NCBI RefSeq assembly: GCF_022347765.1
Contig: NZ_JAKRFZ010000005.1
Span: forward strand, 186,001 to 250,000
Length of the DNA stretch: 64,000 bases
Reading direction: 5' to 3'
Origin: Pseudoalteromonas sp. OOF1S-7
Lineage (GTDB): Bacteria; Pseudomonadota; Gammaproteobacteria; Enterobacterales; Alteromonadaceae
The first letter of the stretch is position 1; every line of letters begins with the position of its first letter. Of this stretch, positions 56,303 through 64,000 are shown piece after piece. Below the pieces are notes generated by a model. The model was not told where the DNA came from, did not search any database, and saw nothing but the letters and a program-made list of their open reading frames with translations. The position numbers and the translations under genes are program-made.

Positions 56303-57637
56303 TTAACCAACGGGCAGCATATCCGACAGTAGCAGGGCGATACCCAGAAACGACATGAAGCCGGCAATGTCGGTGATGGTAGTCAGTACGATGGAAGATG
56401 ACTGTGCTGGGTCGAGGCCAAACTTCTTCAGGGCAATGGGCACTATGGCACCGGCACTGCCTGCAATCACCAAAGAGCAGATCAAGGCCAGCGCAATCAC
56501 CAGGGCTAAGCCCACAGACTGACTCCAGATATACACGCCAATGGCGCAGGTCAGGGCAATTGCGAGGCCATTGAGAAAGCCGGCCAGCATCTCCTTGAGC
56601 ATCACCTGATACCAGTGTCGGGTAGAGATCTCCCTGAGGGTTAAACCGCGCATAGTGACAGCCAGCGCCTGGGCGCCGGCATTGCCCGATTGCCCGGCTG
56701 CCACAGGCAGCAAAATCGCCAGCGCGGTTACCTGGGCGATAAGCCCTTCAAATGCGCCAACCACCGCCGCGGCAGCGAAAGCAGTGAGTAAGTTGATTTG
56801 TAACCAGGGAAGGCGTTTTTTGACTGCAAACCAGCTGCTGGATAAGGCTTTTTCATCTTTACTGGCCCCCACCATGGTTTGCATATCGCTGGCGAGCTCT
56901 TCTTTGGTAGACTGGTACACATCAAAAAAGCGGATCTGTCCTACCAGTTGTTTTTGTGCATCCAATACGGGCAATGCCCGGGCCCGCAGGCCTTCAAACA
57001 TTTCGACGACTGTGTCTTTATGGTCCATGACGTCCAGCTTGCCTTTTACGGGGGCTGCCAGCGTGCCAAGTGTTTGTTTTCCTGCGCTGGCAAGTAGCTG
57101 GTTGAGCGTCAACTCACCAATCAATGCCTGATCCGGGCCGAGCACATAGAGCACATCGGCAATTTTGGTTTTGAGCTTTTTCAGTTGGCTCAGGGTTTCA
57201 TGTACGCTGGTTTCGGCATAAAACGCCTGAATAGAGCGGTCCATCATTCTGGCAGCGGTGTCCGGGGGAAAGAGTAGCAGTTCTTCGAGTTCGCAGGCCA
57301 ACTCCGGGTGTTGTGCTTTGAGCTCGCCAAACAGCGCTGACTGACTGGTTTCGTCAAGTGTTGCAAGCAGACTGACTGCAACATTGGCATCAAGCTGGCG
57401 CAGCAAGTCAATACTCAGTGGGTGCGCCATGGCCTTAAATAACGCATTGGCGCTGCCTGGAGGGATATACTTCCAGAGTTTAACCACAATATACAAAGGT
57501 TGCTCATGCAGCAGCCGGGCAGCTTCCTCACAGGGGAGCTGGCTTATCAACTGAGCGCCTTTGCGCGGGTAGGTATTTAAAAAGGCGGTACCCAGTTTCT
57601 CGATGGCGGCGTCGAATTGCTCATTACTGGCATGCAT
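56303..57637 (-). CDS. mgtE: MgtE family magnesium channel/transporter
   Basis: A 444-residue protein with the full MgtE layout: a helical N domain (about 1-125), a CBS pair (about 130-255), a connecting helix and five C-terminal membrane segments. The pore region LLPVAAGQSGNAGAQALAVTMRG and the DPAQSSSIVLTTITDIAGF segment are close to the canonical motifs; in characterised MgtE the CBS and N domains close the gate when Mg2+ is high. The first motif reads AAGQSGN rather than the more common MGGN form. A strong GGAGG site precedes the ATG, and the membrane-less MgtE-like gene ends 11 bases upstream. Confidence 0.9.
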   Translation of the reverse strand: MHASNEQFDAAIEKLGTAFLNTYPRKGAQLISQLPCEEAARLLHEQPLYIVVKLWKYIPPGSANALFKAMAHPLSIDLLRQLDANVAVSLLATLDETSQSALFGELKAQHPELACELEELLLFPPDTAARMMDRSIQAFYAETSVHETLSQLKKLKTKIADVLYVLGPDQALIGELTLNQLLASAGKQTLGTLAAPVKGKLDVMDHKDTVVEMFEGLRARALPVLDAQKQLVGQIRFFDVYQSTKEELASDMQTMVGASKDEKALSSSWFAVKKRLPWLQINLLTAFAAAAVVGAFEGLIAQVTALAILLPVAAGQSGNAGAQALAVTMRGLTLREISTRHWYQVMLKEMLAGFLNGLAIALTCAIGVYIWSQSVGLALVIALALICSLVIAGSAGAIVPIALKKFGLDPAQSSSIVLTTITDIAGFMSFLGIALLLSDMLPVG

Positions 57638-57648
57638 AAAGCCCTCCT

Positions 57649-58461
57649 TCAGGGTTTTTCTGGGATCAATAAATCGAGCACATTGGCAAATGAGCTGGCA
57701 TAGGCATCGAACAAGTCACTGCTCACCAGTGGGGCGATTTGCTCCACCTCATGGTGTTTAAGGGCGTGGCGTACGCGATAGTGTTGCAAAGTGCCGATAA
57801 ACCCTTGCTTGCGATTGACGACAGCGACCTGATCCTGTCTGTCCCAGACGCTGGCAGCCAGCGCGCTACCCAGCTCAGTGTAGCCGCTCAGAGAGGGCAC
57901 CTTTTTATCCATAAAGTCGGCAAGCAGTTGCCCGCCAGAGCGGCAGAGCAGATCGTATATTGATATCTGGCCGACAACCTGACGCTGGTGATCAACCACA
58001 TACAGCCTTGAAGGGCCCCGATAGGCGCGCTTTTTAAGTCGCAGGATGGTGTCTTCCACCGACATTTTGTCATCCAGGGTGAGCACATCGGTTTCGACCC
58101 AGGCACCCACGGTGTAGTCAGGGTAGCTAATCAGCATCCGGCACAGGGTTTGTTTTTTTAGTGGCAGCAATGCCAGATAGGTATCCGTTGAGTGCTTTGG
58201 TACATGGCGCAGGATGGCTGCAATGTCGGCCAGGTTAAGCAGCTGTAACCAACGGGCCTGTTGGACTTGTGCCAGATTGGGTAGCAACTGAGCGGTATAA
58301 CTTGGGTGCATGGCCTTGAGTACGCCGCCCACTTCGTGGTCTGCCAGTGTGCACAGAATACTGGTGACCACCTCAGGCGCTTGCAGCTCAAGCCGCCGGG
58401 CTGCTGCGCGCGGTTCTTGCTGCATAAAGTGTTGGGCGAGTTTGAGATGTAAAGTGGACAT
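57649..58461 (-). CDS. MgtE-like soluble protein (N domain and CBS, no membrane part)
   Basis: A 270-residue product that looks like the cytosolic half of MgtE. Residues 1 to about 120 are helical MgtE-N repeats (APEVVTSILCTLADHEVGGV, LPNLAQVQQARWLQLLNLAD), followed by a CBS pair (about 130-250) with VEDTILRLKKRAYRGPSRLY and VVGQISIYDLL. It ends without any hydrophobic segment. It is upstream of the true mgtE in the same operon and downstream of an MscS-type gene. It may regulate MgtE or sense magnesium or nucleotide; this is inference. Confidence 0.82.
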   Translation of the reverse strand: MSTLHLKLAQHFMQQEPRAAARRLELQAPEVVTSILCTLADHEVGGVLKAMHPSYTAQLLPNLAQVQQARWLQLLNLADIAAILRHVPKHSTDTYLALLPLKKQTLCRMLISYPDYTVGAWVETDVLTLDDKMSVEDTILRLKKRAYRGPSRLYVVDHQRQVVGQISIYDLLCRSGGQLLADFMDKKVPSLSGYTELGSALAASVWDRQDQVAVVNRKQGFIGTLQHYRVRHALKHHEVEQIAPLVSSDLFDAYASSFANVLDLLIPEKP

Positions 58462-58469
58462 ACTCTGCC

Positions 58470-59327
58470 TTATTGCCTGTGTCCGGTCGTGTCTGTGGTA
58501 CTGATGTGGCTATGGTGTTTTAGAAACACACTGGCAGGGATCAGCACACGTCCCTGATCGGACTCGATGACCAACATAGTCGCTGTGATCTCCGTTAATC
58601 TGCCACGCACACCGGCAATGTCGATATCATCATTAATCCGGCAATGGCGCTGCGCCTGCCTGGCTGCTACCGTATTTGCAATAACCTCCTGACTGCCGAG
58701 GCCGAATGCCAGCGCGACACCAAAACACAACATGCCTGTAACGACGATAACCAGGTTGGTGACAAAGTGCACATTGATCCCCAGTTGCTCTACGCCTATC
58801 ACCATGGCGGTAAAAAGAATGACAAAGTGTGCAATGCGGGTGGCAGCCTCAGTGTGGGCAAAGCCGATGGAGTGTGCACTGGCTTTAATCATGGAGCTGA
58901 TCAGTCCGGCCAGCAAATAACCGGCAACCATGATCAGGATACCGGTGATCAGGTTCGGCAAGTAGGCAAAGAGTGCGGCAGCAGAGTCAGTAAACAAACT
59001 CAAGCCCAGGCTGGAGGCGGCAGCGGTCGCGAAAAACAGCAATGTCAGCCAAAAAACACTACGGCAAATGACTTTGATATGTTGGGGAGAAAGTTGAACC
59101 TGTCTGGGTTGCTGTGTCTTTTGCTGGATACTGGCAAGCGCTTTATTAAGTACCCGCAGCAGCGTCAGTGCCAGTTTGCTGAGTAACCAGGCACAGCCCC
59201 AGCCTAGCAACAGAATGATTGCAGCGACGAATAGCTGGGGAATTAGGCTAAAAAAGTAACTTTGCAGCTGCTCAAAACCGAGATGTGCACTACTTTGCCA
59301 GTCAAAAAGCGCTGAGCTATCAGCCAT
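58470..59327 (-). CDS. MscS-type mechanosensitive channel-like protein
   Basis: A 285-residue inner-membrane protein. The first hydrophobic segment (LIPQLFVAAIILLLGWGCAWLL) and later segments GILIMVAGYLLAGLISSMIKA and LVIVVTGMLCFGVALAFGLG resemble the conserved TM-helix repeats of MscS-superfamily proteins. The last is followed by GSQEVIANTVAARQ and a short beta domain (DIDIAGVRGRLTEITATMLVIES) like the MscS middle domain; the large C-terminal cage is missing. It leads an operon with the two MgtE-type genes. Ion selectivity and gating cannot be told from sequence. Confidence 0.82.
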   Translation of the reverse strand: MADSSALFDWQSSAHLGFEQLQSYFFSLIPQLFVAAIILLLGWGCAWLLSKLALTLLRVLNKALASIQQKTQQPRQVQLSPQHIKVICRSVFWLTLLFFATAAASSLGLSLFTDSAAALFAYLPNLITGILIMVAGYLLAGLISSMIKASAHSIGFAHTEAATRIAHFVILFTAMVIGVEQLGINVHFVTNLVIVVTGMLCFGVALAFGLGSQEVIANTVAARQAQRHCRINDDIDIAGVRGRLTEITATMLVIESDQGRVLIPASVFLKHHSHISTTDTTGHRQ

Positions 59328-59353
59328 GGTAAGTCCTAATGAAAAAGCAAACG

Positions 59354-59439
59354 AGTTGTTCTAAATGAGAAACTTGTAAATCAGTTCGCGTCATATTTGC
59401 TCCTTCAAATTGAACAAGTATTAAGTGAAGTTGGTATTA
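59354..59439. repeat. Partial copy of the riboswitch-inserted repeat
   Basis: This 86-bp segment matches 32226-32311 with about 11 mismatches by eye and the same right end (TTGGTATTA). The left half of the element is missing. It lies 26 bases upstream of the mscS-like start, within the likely promoter region of that operon. Confidence 0.8.
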
Positions 59440-59540
59440 CCAGCCCGAAAGTCGTCAGTCATGAGGGCGTGCTGGCCTTTGGGTTGCTGGTTAAAGTGTT
59501 GTATTGAAAACGGGGTTTGTCCAGCAAGTAATGGTGAAAT

Positions 59541-59569
59541 AAAAAAGCCACTGTGAAGACAGTGGCTTT
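59541..59569 (-). terminator. Rho-independent terminator after dxs
   Basis: AAAGCCACTGT and ACAGTGGCTTT pair over 11 bases around GAAG; on the minus strand a T-run follows. It lies 22 bases after the dxs stop and ends the xseB-ispA-dxs group. Confidence 0.9.
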
Positions 59570-59591
59570 AAAAATCCATGGTGGCGGCGTT

Positions 59592-61496
59592 TTAGAGTAC
59601 CGCTTCGATCCGTTTCTGGATCCCGTCGGCATCCAGGCCCATTTCGGCGTGCATTTGCTCTTGAGTACCATGCTTAATGAACTCATCGGGAATGCCCAAA
59701 TGCAGAATGGGTTTGAGTATGTGCTTAGCGGCCAGATACTCACTGACGGCACTACCGGCGCCGCCTGCGATGGCATTATCTTCCAGTGTGACAAGTAAGT
59801 CATGCTCGGCTGCCAGCTTTTCGAGCATAGTGCCATCAAGCGGCTTCACAAAGCGCATATCAACCAACGTGGCATCCAGCGCGTCTGCGACCGGTTTTGC
59901 GTTGTGTAACAAGGTACCAAAGTTAAGAATAGCGACCTTTTTACCTGTACGCAGTTGCTTGGCCTTACCGACTTCCAGTTCTGTCATCTGCGCCTCTATC
60001 TCTGCCTCACCAGCGGAGCCTCGCGGGTAGCGCACTGCGGCGGGCTGTTGCAGGCGATGGCCAGTGTAGAGCATCTGACGGCATTCGTTCAGGTCACTCG
60101 GGGTCATAATCACCATGTTGGGAATACAGCGCATAAAGCTTAAGTCGTAGGCGCCCTGGTGCGTCTCGCCGTCGGCACCCACAATCCCGGCGCGGTCTAT
60201 GGCAAACATCACCGGCAGGTTTTGTAATGCCACATCGTGGATCAGTTGATCGTAACCACGTTGTAAAAAGCTCGAGTAGATAGCAACAACGGGGTTAAGA
60301 CCTTCACAGGCAAAACCGGCACCTAAGGTTACCGCATGCTGTTCGGCAATCGCCACATCAAAGTACTGGTTAGGGTGCTCTTTTGAAAAGCGCACCATGC
60401 CAGAGCCTTCACGCATGGCCGGGGTAATGGCCATCAGCTTGCTGTCCAGCTCTGCCATATCACACAGCCAGTCACCAAATACTTTTGAAAATGTTGGTGC
60501 ACCAGGTTTTGACTTAGGCTTACTATGAACGCTAGGGTCAAATTTGGGGACGGCGTGGTAGCCAATCGGGTCGGCTTCCGCAGGTTGATAGCCTTTACCT
60601 TTTTGGGTCTTAACGTGCAGCAACTGCGGACCTTTAAGGTTACGCATGTTTCTGAGCGTATCCACCAACATATTAACATCGTGGCCATCGATTGGACCTA
60701 TGTAGTTGAAGCCCAATTCCTCGAAAAAGGTACCCGGTATCACCATGCCCTTGAGATGCTCTTCAACCTTGCTGGCCAGCTCTTTGACCGGTGGTACGCC
60801 GGAGAGTAGTTTTTTACCGCCTTCACGGATATTAGTATAAAAACTGCCGGATAAGATGCGCGCAAAGTGGTTGTTCAGCGCGCCGACGTTTTCAGAGATC
60901 GACATTTCATTGTCGTTAAGGATCACCAGCATGTCTGAATTCACATCACCGGCATGGTTCATTGCCTCAAAGGCCATGCCCGCCGTCATTGCACCATCAC
61001 CGATCACGGCAACCACTTTACGGCCCTGCTGTTCTTTCTCTGCGGCAATGGCCATGGCCAGTGCTGCCGAAATAGACGTACTGGAGTGGCCAACACTGAA
61101 GGTATCGTACTCACTCTCTTCACGAAACGGGAAGGGGTGCAGGCCATCTTTTTGCCGTATGGTGTGCATTTTATCACGACGGCCGGTCAGAATTTTGTGC
61201 GGGTAGGCTTGATGACCCACATCCCACACCAGGCGATCGACAGGGGTATTGTAGACGTAGTGCAGTGCGACTGTCAGTTCAACGGTCCCAAGGCCTGAGG
61301 CCAGGTGGCCGCTGCTTTGTGAGACCGAGTTGAGCAGATAGTCACGCAGCTCATTGCTGAACTCAGTCAGTTTGTGTTGTGGCAAAGAGCGCAGCTGCTC
61401 AGGCTGTTCTATCAATGCCAAAAGGGGATACTTGCTGTTATCAAGACTCATATTGATTACGTTATCCTGGGCAGAGTTTGCTGACTTGGTTGTCAT
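59592..61496 (-). CDS. dxs: 1-deoxy-D-xylulose-5-phosphate synthase
   Basis: Thiamine-diphosphate enzyme that condenses pyruvate and glyceraldehyde 3-phosphate in the first step of the MEP isoprenoid pathway. The product is 634 residues from 61496 or 619 from the ATG at 61451 ([17 protein letters not shown]), which aligns better with E. coli; a GCGGAT site favours the longer one, so the start is open. Marks are [17 protein letters not shown], the ThDP motif [28 protein letters not shown] and [13 protein letters not shown]. Third gene of xseB-ispA-dxs. Confidence 0.95.
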   Translation of the reverse strand: MTTKSANSAQDNVINMSLDNSKYPLLALIEQPEQLRSLPQHKLTEFSNELRDYLLNSVSQSSGHLASGLGTVELTVALHYVYNTPVDRLVWDVGHQAYPHKILTGRRDKMHTIRQKDGLHPFPFREESEYDTFSVGHSSTSISAALAMAIAAEKEQQGRKVVAVIGDGAMTAGMAFEAMNHAGDVNSDMLVILNDNEMSISENVGALNNHFARILSGSFYTNIREGGKKLLSGVPPVKELASKVEEHLKGMVIPGTFFEELGFNYIGPIDGHDVNMLVDTLRNMRNLKGPQLLHVKTQKGKGYQPAEADPIGYHAVPKFDPSVHSKPKSKPGAPTFSKVFGDWLCDMAELDSKLMAITPAMREGSGMVRFSKEHPNQYFDVAIAEQHAVTLGAGFACEGLNPVVAIYSSFLQRGYDQLIHDVALQNLPVMFAIDRAGIVGADGETHQGAYDLSFMRCIPNMVIMTPSDLNECRQMLYTGHRLQQPAAVRYPRGSAGEAEIEAQMTELEVGKAKQLRTGKKVAILNFGTLLHNAKPVADALDATLVDMRFVKPLDGTMLEKLAAEHDLLVTLEDNAIAGGAGSAVSEYLAAKHILKPILHLGIPDEFIKHGTQEQMHAEMGLDADGIQKRIEAVL

Positions 61497-61662
61497 CTTT
61501 ATCCGCCATTAAATTTATGAATTCTGTTGCTGGTGCTCAGCTTGCTTACACGCCACTTTTTAGGCGCGTAGTTCAGCGTGCTCAGTGCAATGCACCACAG
61601 TATAACTTAACTAGTTATTAATTTAGCGACTTATCAGTCGATTGCTAGTCCGCGCACCATCA

Positions 61663-62550
61663 TTAATGGTCTCTGGCGATGATATAATCTGCCAGCAAAG
61701 CCAGGGTTTGAGTGTCCGCATCTATGTCTTGTAGTGCCCGTTTGGCTTCTTCTACGAGCGACTGTGCTTTTTGCTTGGCGCCTGACAATCCCAGCAGTGC
61801 AGGATACGTAGATTTATTATGTTCCAGATCAGACCCCTGAGGTTTACCCAGGACTTCGGTGTTGCCTTCGATGTCGAGGATGTCATCCTGAACCTGAAAT
61901 GCCAGACCAATACTTTGGCCATAGTCTCGTAATCGGGCAAGCGTATGCGGTGATACGTCGGGGGCACACAACGCACCCAGCTCAATGGCACAGGTCAGCA
62001 GAGCACCAGTTTTTAAACGATGGATCCGCTCCAATTCAGCCAGGCTGACAGTCTTGTCTGTTGCGGCTAAATCCAGCGCCTGACCACCTACCATGCCTTG
62101 CAGTCCGGATGCTGTAGCGAGTGCTTTTATCATCGCAATTTGATTCGTCGCCGATACAGAAAATGTGTGTGCAGACAACAGTTCAAATGCCAATGTTTGC
62201 AACGCGTCGCCTGCCAAAATGGCCTGTGCTTCATCAAAGGCAATATGACAGGTGGGTTTCCCCCTGCGCAAGTCATCATCGTCCATGGCGGGCAGATCGT
62301 CATGCACTAACGAGTAGCTGTGAATGCACTCAACCGCCGCGGCAGCGATATCCAGATCGCGCGGTGAGGCGCCAAAAATTTGCCCCGTGGCGTAAACTAA
62401 AAATGGGCGTAACCGTTTGCCACCATTACTGATGCTATAGCGCGCTGCAGCGATGGCTGTCTCGTCACTGTCCAGTGTCTGGGCGAAATACGCCGCCACT
62501 GTTTGTTCGACCTGCGCTCTGGCATGGGCAAGTTGTGCTTGTAAATCCAC
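61663..62550 (-). CDS. ispA: Farnesyl diphosphate synthase
   Basis: Builds farnesyl diphosphate from IPP and DMAPP/GPP. The 295-residue product has both aspartate-rich motifs: LVHDDLPAMDDDDLRRG (FARM) and FQVQDDILDIEG (SARM), plus GGKRLRPFLVY for IPP binding. It begins with GTG at 62550, three bases after the xseB stop. It is followed, 166 bases on, by dxs of the same pathway. Confidence 0.95.
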   Translation of the reverse strand: MDLQAQLAHARAQVEQTVAAYFAQTLDSDETAIAAARYSISNGGKRLRPFLVYATGQIFGASPRDLDIAAAAVECIHSYSLVHDDLPAMDDDDLRRGKPTCHIAFDEAQAILAGDALQTLAFELLSAHTFSVSATNQIAMIKALATASGLQGMVGGQALDLAATDKTVSLAELERIHRLKTGALLTCAIELGALCAPDVSPHTLARLRDYGQSIGLAFQVQDDILDIEGNTEVLGKPQGSDLEHNKSTYPALLGLSGAKQKAQSLVEEAKRALQDIDADTQTLALLADYIIARDH

Positions 62551-62553
62551 CGT

Positions 62554-62796
62554 TTATTCCAGCTCGTCCGTAAATTCATTCAGCGGGCTTTGCTCGTCAT
62601 TACCGAGTAAAATCGCCACTTTCTGTTCTGCCTGTTGCAGCTTGTGTGAGGAGGCGTTAGCCAGTTTTATTCCTCGTTCAAATTGTTTGAGCGATTGTTC
62701 CAGGGTCAACTCGCCCCGTTCCATGCCCTGTACAATGCTTTCAAGCTCGTCAACCGCTTCTTCAAAGCTCATGTTTTCCGGTTTTTTTGTCGCCAT
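62554..62796 (-). CDS. xseB: Exodeoxyribonuclease VII small subunit
   Basis: Small helical partner of XseA in the single-strand nuclease exoVII. The ATG at 62796 gives 80 residues (MATKKPENMSFEEAVDELES), the usual size; the frame also opens at a TTG two codons upstream. Marks are VDELESIVQGMERGELTLEQ and SLKQFERGIKLA. It heads the widespread xseB-ispA-dxs operon. xseA is not in this window. Confidence 0.94.
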   Translation of the reverse strand: MATKKPENMSFEEAVDELESIVQGMERGELTLEQSLKQFERGIKLANASSHKLQQAEQKVAILLGNDEQSPLNEFTDELE

Positions 62797-62954
62797 GTGC
62801 AATATTCACTTTGAGCTAAATTAAAAAACGCTTAATTTTATGAGTATTCAAGATTGAGGTCAAAGATCTCTCAGACTTTTTGCGTTATACAGTTCGGACG
62901 GCCTGTCAATGGTTTATGAATTCGCAATTTCAAAGCAATTTAATATAATTGAGT

Positions 62955-62980
62955 TAAGTTATTGCAAAACTGGCCGATAA
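62955..62980 (+). promoter_or_regulatory. FliA (sigma-28) type promoter for pomAB
   Basis: The -10 element GCCGATAA at 62973-62980 is an exact match to the flagellar sigma-28 consensus. TAAG at 62955-62958, 14 bases before it, fits the -35 TAAA with one mismatch and one base short of the usual 15. It lies 57 bases before the pomA start. Confidence 0.7.
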
Positions 62981-63037
62981 CTCTGTCGATAATAATAACT
63001 GCGTGATAGATAGCGGGTAATTTCCTTTGGAGGGTGT

Positions 63038-63805
63038 GTGGATTTAGCAACCGTGATTGGGATCTTAGGGGCCATAGGCTTGATAGTGATGTCCATGGTA
63101 CTTAGTAGTGATGGCCAGGTCGCCATGTTTTACAACACTCCATCAGTGGTTATTGTGTTTGGAGGCTCGATCTTTATCGTGCTTTCTAATTTTACCATGA
63201 GCCAGTTTTTCGGTATTGGTAAGGTGGCCGGTAAGGCCTTTATGTTTAAGCTGGAAACCCCGGAAGAATTGATTGAAAAAGCGGTTGAACTGGCGGATTC
63301 TGCGCGCAAAGGTGGCTTTTTGGCACTGGAAGAAGCTGAAATTCCTAATTCGTTTATGCGTAAAGGCGTCGATATGCTGGTGGATGGTCACGATGCGGAT
63401 GTGGTCAGGGCGACACTGCAAAAAGACATTGCGCTGACCTCAACACGCCATGAAATGGGCGCCGGGTTATTTAAATCCCTGGCCGATATCGCGCCTGCAA
63501 TGGGCATGATAGGTACCTTAATCGGCCTGGTGGCCATGTTATCTAATATGGATGATCCAAAAGCAATTGGACCTGCAATGGCCGTGGCGCTACTGACAAC
63601 GCTTTATGGAGCATTCCTGGCTAACGTAGTGGCCATTCCGATCCAGGTCAAGCTGGAGCTGCGCAAAGATGAAGAAGAGCGTAATCAACGATTGATCCTG
63701 GATGCTATTTTGGGAATACAGGATGGCCAGAACCCGAAAGTGATAGAAGGTATTTTGAAAAACTATCTGCCTGAGTCTAAACGGGGTGGTGAGGCCGAGG
63801 AGTAG
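63038..63805 (+). CDS. pomA: Flagellar motor stator protein PomA
   Basis: Sodium-driven stator subunit in the inner membrane; with PomB it converts Na+ flow into flagellar torque. The 255-residue product starts with GTG behind a GGAGG site and has four membrane segments. Marks are the opening MDLATVIGILGAIGLIVMSM, the cytoplasmic loop with EEAEIPNSFMRKG, and the pore helix pair PAMGMIGTLIGLVAML and AVALLTTLYGAFLANVVAIP. Sequence is closer to PomA than to proton-type MotA, which is about 295 residues. It lies behind a FliA-type promoter and is two bases from pomB. Confidence 0.94.
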   Translation: MDLATVIGILGAIGLIVMSMVLSSDGQVAMFYNTPSVVIVFGGSIFIVLSNFTMSQFFGIGKVAGKAFMFKLETPEELIEKAVELADSARKGGFLALEEAEIPNSFMRKGVDMLVDGHDADVVRATLQKDIALTSTRHEMGAGLFKSLADIAPAMGMIGTLIGLVAMLSNMDDPKAIGPAMAVALLTTLYGAFLANVVAIPIQVKLELRKDEEERNQRLILDAILGIQDGQNPKVIEGILKNYLPESKRGGEAEE

Positions 63806-63807
63806 TT

Positions 63808-64000
63808 ATGTCGGACGAGAACGAATGCAAATGCCCTCCTCCGGGATTACCTGCCTGGATGGGGACCTTTGCCGATCTGATGTCGCTGCTGATGTGCTTC
63901 TTCGTTCTGCTGCTGGCGTTTTCAGAAATGGATGTACTGAAGTTTAAGCAAATTGCGGGATCGATGAAGTTCGCATTTGGCGTACAAAACAAGATTGAAG
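63808..64000 (+). CDS. pomB: Flagellar motor stator protein PomB, N-terminal part (cut by window edge)
   Basis: The visible 64 residues start MSDENECKCPPPGLPAWMG and contain the single transmembrane helix with the ion-binding aspartate in TFADLMSLLMCFFVLLLAF. That context (ADLMSLL) is the PomB form. The plug and the peptidoglycan-binding OmpA-like domain lie beyond base 64000. It is directly coupled to pomA. Confidence 0.93.
   Translation, partial: MSDENECKCPPPGLPAWMGTFADLMSLLMCFFVLLLAFSEMDVLKFKQIAGSMKFAFGVQNKIE

Overview
The window is about 64 kb of ordinary, gene-dense chromosome from a marine gammaproteobacterium of the order Alteromonadales, most like Pseudoalteromonas. This placement is inferred from gene content: Na+-pumping NADH dehydrogenase (nqrA-F) with apbE and nqrM beside it, the sodium-type flagellar stator pomAB, fabV enoyl reductase, and enterobacterial-type gene orders such as erpA/clcA/hemL, bolA...yajG...ampG, srmB/trmN6 and xseB-ispA-dxs. 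No rRNA, tRNA, CRISPR array, prophage or complete insertion sequence was found.

Layout. 1-3.4 kb: rpiA (cut by the window edge), a folate enzyme (fau) with an unknown tail-anchored protein, and an S10 serine carboxypeptidase. 3.7-11 kb: a REC-REC-GGDEF diguanylate cyclase, glnK-amtB for ammonium, PBP1b and a chemoreceptor. 11-16.6 kb: hemL, pyrB, hemJ, a ClC transporter and erpA; erpA has a near-consensus type 1 IscR box over its promoter. 16.7-24 kb: a small XRE regulator, ampG, a periplasmic cyclophilin, yajG, rlmG, alkB, bolA and fabV. 24-31.3 kb: the nqrABCDEF operon, then apbE (FMN transferase for NqrB/NqrC) and nqrM (iron insertion factor). 31.4-40.2 kb: a cobalamin uptake and salvage cluster (cobC; then riboswitch-btuD-btuC-cobT-cobS-cobU-cobQ-cobO-btuF), with ung directly behind. 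40.3-46.2 kb: a DUF3545 protein, tal, a hairpin-rich noncoding stretch, yaaA, two unknown lipoproteins and an MFS transporter. 46.2-50.1 kb: three uncharacterised genes on the minus strand: a glutathione-synthetase-like ATP-grasp ligase, an N-formylglutamate-amidohydrolase/DUF1704 (QEGLA, MATCAP-like zinc peptidase) fusion and a 266-residue unknown. 50.2-64 kb: srmB/trmN6, an HExxH protein, a small XRE regulator, a gene-poor stretch, deoC-deoD, an MgtE magnesium channel preceded by a membrane-less MgtE-like protein and an MscS-type channel, dxs-ispA-xseB, and pomA with the start of pomB behind a FliA-type promoter.

How it fits together. NQR pumps sodium out and PomAB lets it back in to turn the flagellum, so the window holds both ends of a sodium circuit. 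GlnK blocks AmtB when nitrogen is plentiful. The corrinoid cluster imports B12-like compounds and rebuilds the lower loop; cbiB and btuB are not in the window.

The most interesting signals are: (1) a 211-bp repeat with inverted ends inserted in the variable arm of the cobalamin riboswitch, with the P1 helix still perfectly paired across it and an 86-bp half copy beside mscS; (2) the ATP-grasp/amidohydrolase/DUF1704 operon, which looks like a system that makes and removes a peptide- or amide-linked modification of unknown identity; and (3) the unexplained hairpin-rich block between tal and yaaA.
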